This document shows, in pieces, positions 5,229 through 6,248 of a stretch of 6,248 nt of DNA. This stretch comes from Pseudomonadota bacterium (lineage in GTDB: Bacteria > BMS3Abin14). Under the pieces are notes generated by a model. It was given only the letters and a program-made list of their open reading frames with translations. It did no database searches and was not told where the DNA came from. Location of the stretch: NCBI GenBank assembly GCA_003229755.1, contig QIFJ01000202.1, positions 1 through 6,248 of the forward strand. Reading direction: 5' to 3'. Positions within the stretch are counted from its first letter, which is position 1. Each line of letters opens with the position of its first letter. A program made the position numbers and the translations under genes.

Positions 5229-5345
5229 CATCTGCTGCGTTATCGGGACTCGACAATCCTCGACGTATGTGCCATATACGTCTCCGGTTGTCTCGCCCCT
5301 CTGGCCTTGCATCTGGCATACTCTGAACGCCCTCTATTATTAGGA
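5229..5345 (-). repeat. Covarying hairpin element, copy B, upstream of the TGS GTPase
   Basis: The symmetrical plus-strand core is GACAA (5252-5256), seven bases, CGTAT (5264-5268), loop GTGCCAT, ATACG (5276-5280), seven bases, TTGTC (5288-5292). With the flanking bases the inner stem is seven perfect pairs (GACGTAT/ATACGTC). It lies in the same orientation and at nearly the same distance from the start codon (about 75 bases to the apex) as copy A before rlmB. The shared outer parts are CATCTGCTGCG and GGCCTTGCATCTGG. Confidence 0.75.
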
Positions 5346-5361
5346 TCGTGCGGCGGAGATA

Positions 5362-5380
5362 ATCCCGCCCACGGCGGGAT
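5362..5380. other. Strong GC hairpin
   Basis: ATCCCGCC (5362-5369) and GGCGGGAT (5373-5380) form a perfect 8-bp stem around CAC. Neither strand has a T-run after it, so it is a poor intrinsic terminator. It sits just outside hairpin element copy B and may be part of the same insertion. Confidence 0.6.
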
Positions 5381-5448
5381 CGTTTCTCACCTGTTCTCTC
5401 TCGCCTTTATTTATATTTACATTAGAAAATAGATTTATACCACTCACT

Positions 5449-5546
5449 CAGGAATCCTCCATACGCCTCCGGTTTCCTCGGGGTTGCTGCCTTGTATCCA
5501 GTGCACCCTGATGAGCCTCTTTTTCCTCGTAGTCTTGGATTTCGGA
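5449..5546 (-). repeat. Decayed hairpin element, copy D
   Basis: GGAATCCTC is joined directly to CATACGCCTCCGGTTTCCTC, so the left arm of the apical stem is deleted while the outer GGAA/TTCC pair remains. The right part (CCTTGTATCCAG, then TCTTGGAT) follows the layout of copy A. Confidence 0.55.
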
Positions 5547-5569
5547 TCGCTAGTTTCAGTCATTGCTGA

Positions 5570-5604
5570 CAAGCAACAAATAACAACTAACAACTAACAA
5601 CTAT
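5570..5604. repeat. 7-bp repeat array (CAACTAA type)
   Basis: There are five units in phase: CAAGCAA, CAAATAA, CAACTAA, CAACTAA, CAACTAT. It lies about 110 bp beyond the stop of the exporter gene. Confidence 0.85.
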
Positions 5605-5716
5605 GAATCAACATATTATCCGGTTCCCGGCCACAATTGCAAACCTCAATGCAGGCAGATTAGAGGAGAAATATGCTGAATTTGCACACAGAAGGGAGCT
5701 TAATTGGGTCCACTGT

Positions 5717-6248
5717 CTAAAATATGTGCGCAAGAGCTTCCATAAGCAGCCTGACGGCGATGACTGCGAGCAGGGTGCCCGCCATGAGGCGCAGCGTCAA
5801 GGGTTTGGCCACCTTTGAGGCCCAGACCCCGCCAAGACCCGACCCCACAACAACCGAGACGGTAAGAACAGTTGCCGAAATGGGGTCAAATTCAGCGGTT
5901 GGCAAGTGGGAAAGGAAGCCTGAAAGGGTAGAGAAACCGACTACCGCGGATGATGTGGCGACAGCCTCCTTGGTGGGGAAGCCAAGATGCATCAGAGTAG
6001 GCAGCATGATAAAACCGCCCCCAACACCCAGCAGGCCGCTGGCGAACCCTACGATCAGTCCCAGTCCCAATCCCGCAATAGTTGCGATTTCGATCCTGAC
6101 GGGTCTTCCTGTTTCCGGTTCCTTGCTTCTCAGTATTCTGTAGGCTACGAAAACAACAACGGTGGCGAACAGTAGTTTCAATGTATGCGTGGGAACTATT
6201 CTTATTGCTCTGGCGCCCAGAGGGGCGCCCAGTACAGCAGTGAGGATG
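5717..6248 (-). CDS. TauE/SafE-family membrane exporter, C-terminal part
   Basis: The reading frame is open to the window edge, so 176 C-terminal residues of a protein that is usually about 250-270 long are visible; the internal TTG at 6181 is not a start. Members of this family are inner-membrane anion exporters, some acting on sulfite, sulfoacetate or related sulfonates. The second-half family signature is clear: GFASGLLGVGGGFIMLPTLM, then KEAVATSSAVVGFSTLSGFL. Before it are GAPLGARAIRIVPTHTLKLLF and a membrane helix, as expected for the end of the first half. Four further hydrophobic segments follow, the last LRLMAGTLLAVIAVRLL, and the protein ends in HIF before a TAG stop. It is on the same strand as the translation genes but separated by 518 bp of repeats. 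The substrate cannot be told from sequence. Confidence 0.92.
   Translation of the reverse strand, partial: ILTAVLGAPLGARAIRIVPTHTLKLLFATVVVFVAYRILRSKEPETGRPVRIEIATIAGLGLGLIVGFASGLLGVGGGFIMLPTLMHLGFPTKEAVATSSAVVGFSTLSGFLSHLPTAEFDPISATVLTVSVVVGSGLGGVWASKVAKPLTLRLMAGTLLAVIAVRLLMEALAHIF

Larger units (their letters stand above)
5199..5716. other. 518-bp gene-free gap between the exporter and the GTPase, with repeats
   Basis: In plus order this holds hairpin element copy B, a strong GC hairpin (5362-5380), an AT-rich stretch (5405-5442), a partly deleted hairpin element (5449-5546) and a heptamer array (5570-5604). The AT-rich stretch could hold the GTPase promoter, but no box pair stands out. 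About 5605-5716 shows nothing I recognise. Confidence 0.65.

Noticed and set aside
5199..5312. A 38-residue N-terminal extension of the TGS GTPase from an ATG at 5312
   Set aside because: The extension (beginning MQGQRGETTGDVYGTYVED) is a translation of hairpin element copy B, whereas the family N-terminus begins close to the ATG at 5198. The longer frame is open by chance.
5362..5380. Intrinsic terminator for the exporter gene
   Set aside because: The stem is strong, but no T-run follows on either strand and it lies more than 330 bp beyond the exporter stop codon.
5603..5818. A 71-codon plus-strand frame starting at the end of a heptamer array
   Set aside because: Its ATG comes from the repeat unit, it has no Shine-Dalgarno, its last 100 bases run antisense through the exporter gene, and the protein resembles nothing I know.

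Overview
The window is a chromosomal segment of a bacterium that I would place, at moderate confidence, in the Desulfobacterota (former Deltaproteobacteria). The reasons are the gene order cysS, rlmB, then tRNA genes for Thr, Tyr and Gly, the stand-alone TGS-domain GTPase, and structured dispersed repeats of a kind I associate with that group. Every recognisable gene lies on the minus strand, so transcription runs from high to low coordinates.

In transcription order: the C-terminal part of a TauE/SafE-type membrane exporter (cut by the window edge, 6248 down to 5717); a repeat-filled gap; a TGS-domain GTPase (5198 to 4200); a repeat-filled gap; cysteinyl-tRNA synthetase cysS (GTG start, 3713 to 2244); a repeat-filled gap; the 23S rRNA 2'-O-methyltransferase rlmB (1619 to 879); a tRNA promoter with a perfect TTGACA -35; then tRNA-Thr(TGT), tRNA-Tyr(GTA) and tRNA-Gly(TCC), the last cut by the window start. 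The Thr-Tyr-Gly order matches the E. coli thrU-tyrU-glyT-thrT-tufB operon, so a second tRNA-Thr and an EF-Tu gene are expected just outside position 1. Apart from the exporter, the genes serve translation: charging tRNA with cysteine, methylating the 23S P-loop, supplying tRNAs, and probably a ribosome-linked GTPase.

The proteins are ordinary; the notable content is between them. The three large gaps (about 490 to 620 bp) and the tRNA spacers hold four repeat types: (1) two roughly 150-bp structured repeats inside the tRNA operon spacers; (2) seven arrays of degenerate 7-bp repeats with different sequences but the same period; (3) a hairpin element about 65 to 70 bp upstream of both rlmB and the GTPase, whose two good copies differ by compensatory base-pair changes, plus two decayed copies; (4) three copies of a 70 to 80-bp inverted-repeat element with a shared GAAGCGAAGC core and unrelated but self-complementary arms. 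I see no CRISPR array, transposase, phage gene, toxin or defence gene. I do not claim a new protein system here; the best candidates for something undescribed are repeat types 3 and 4.
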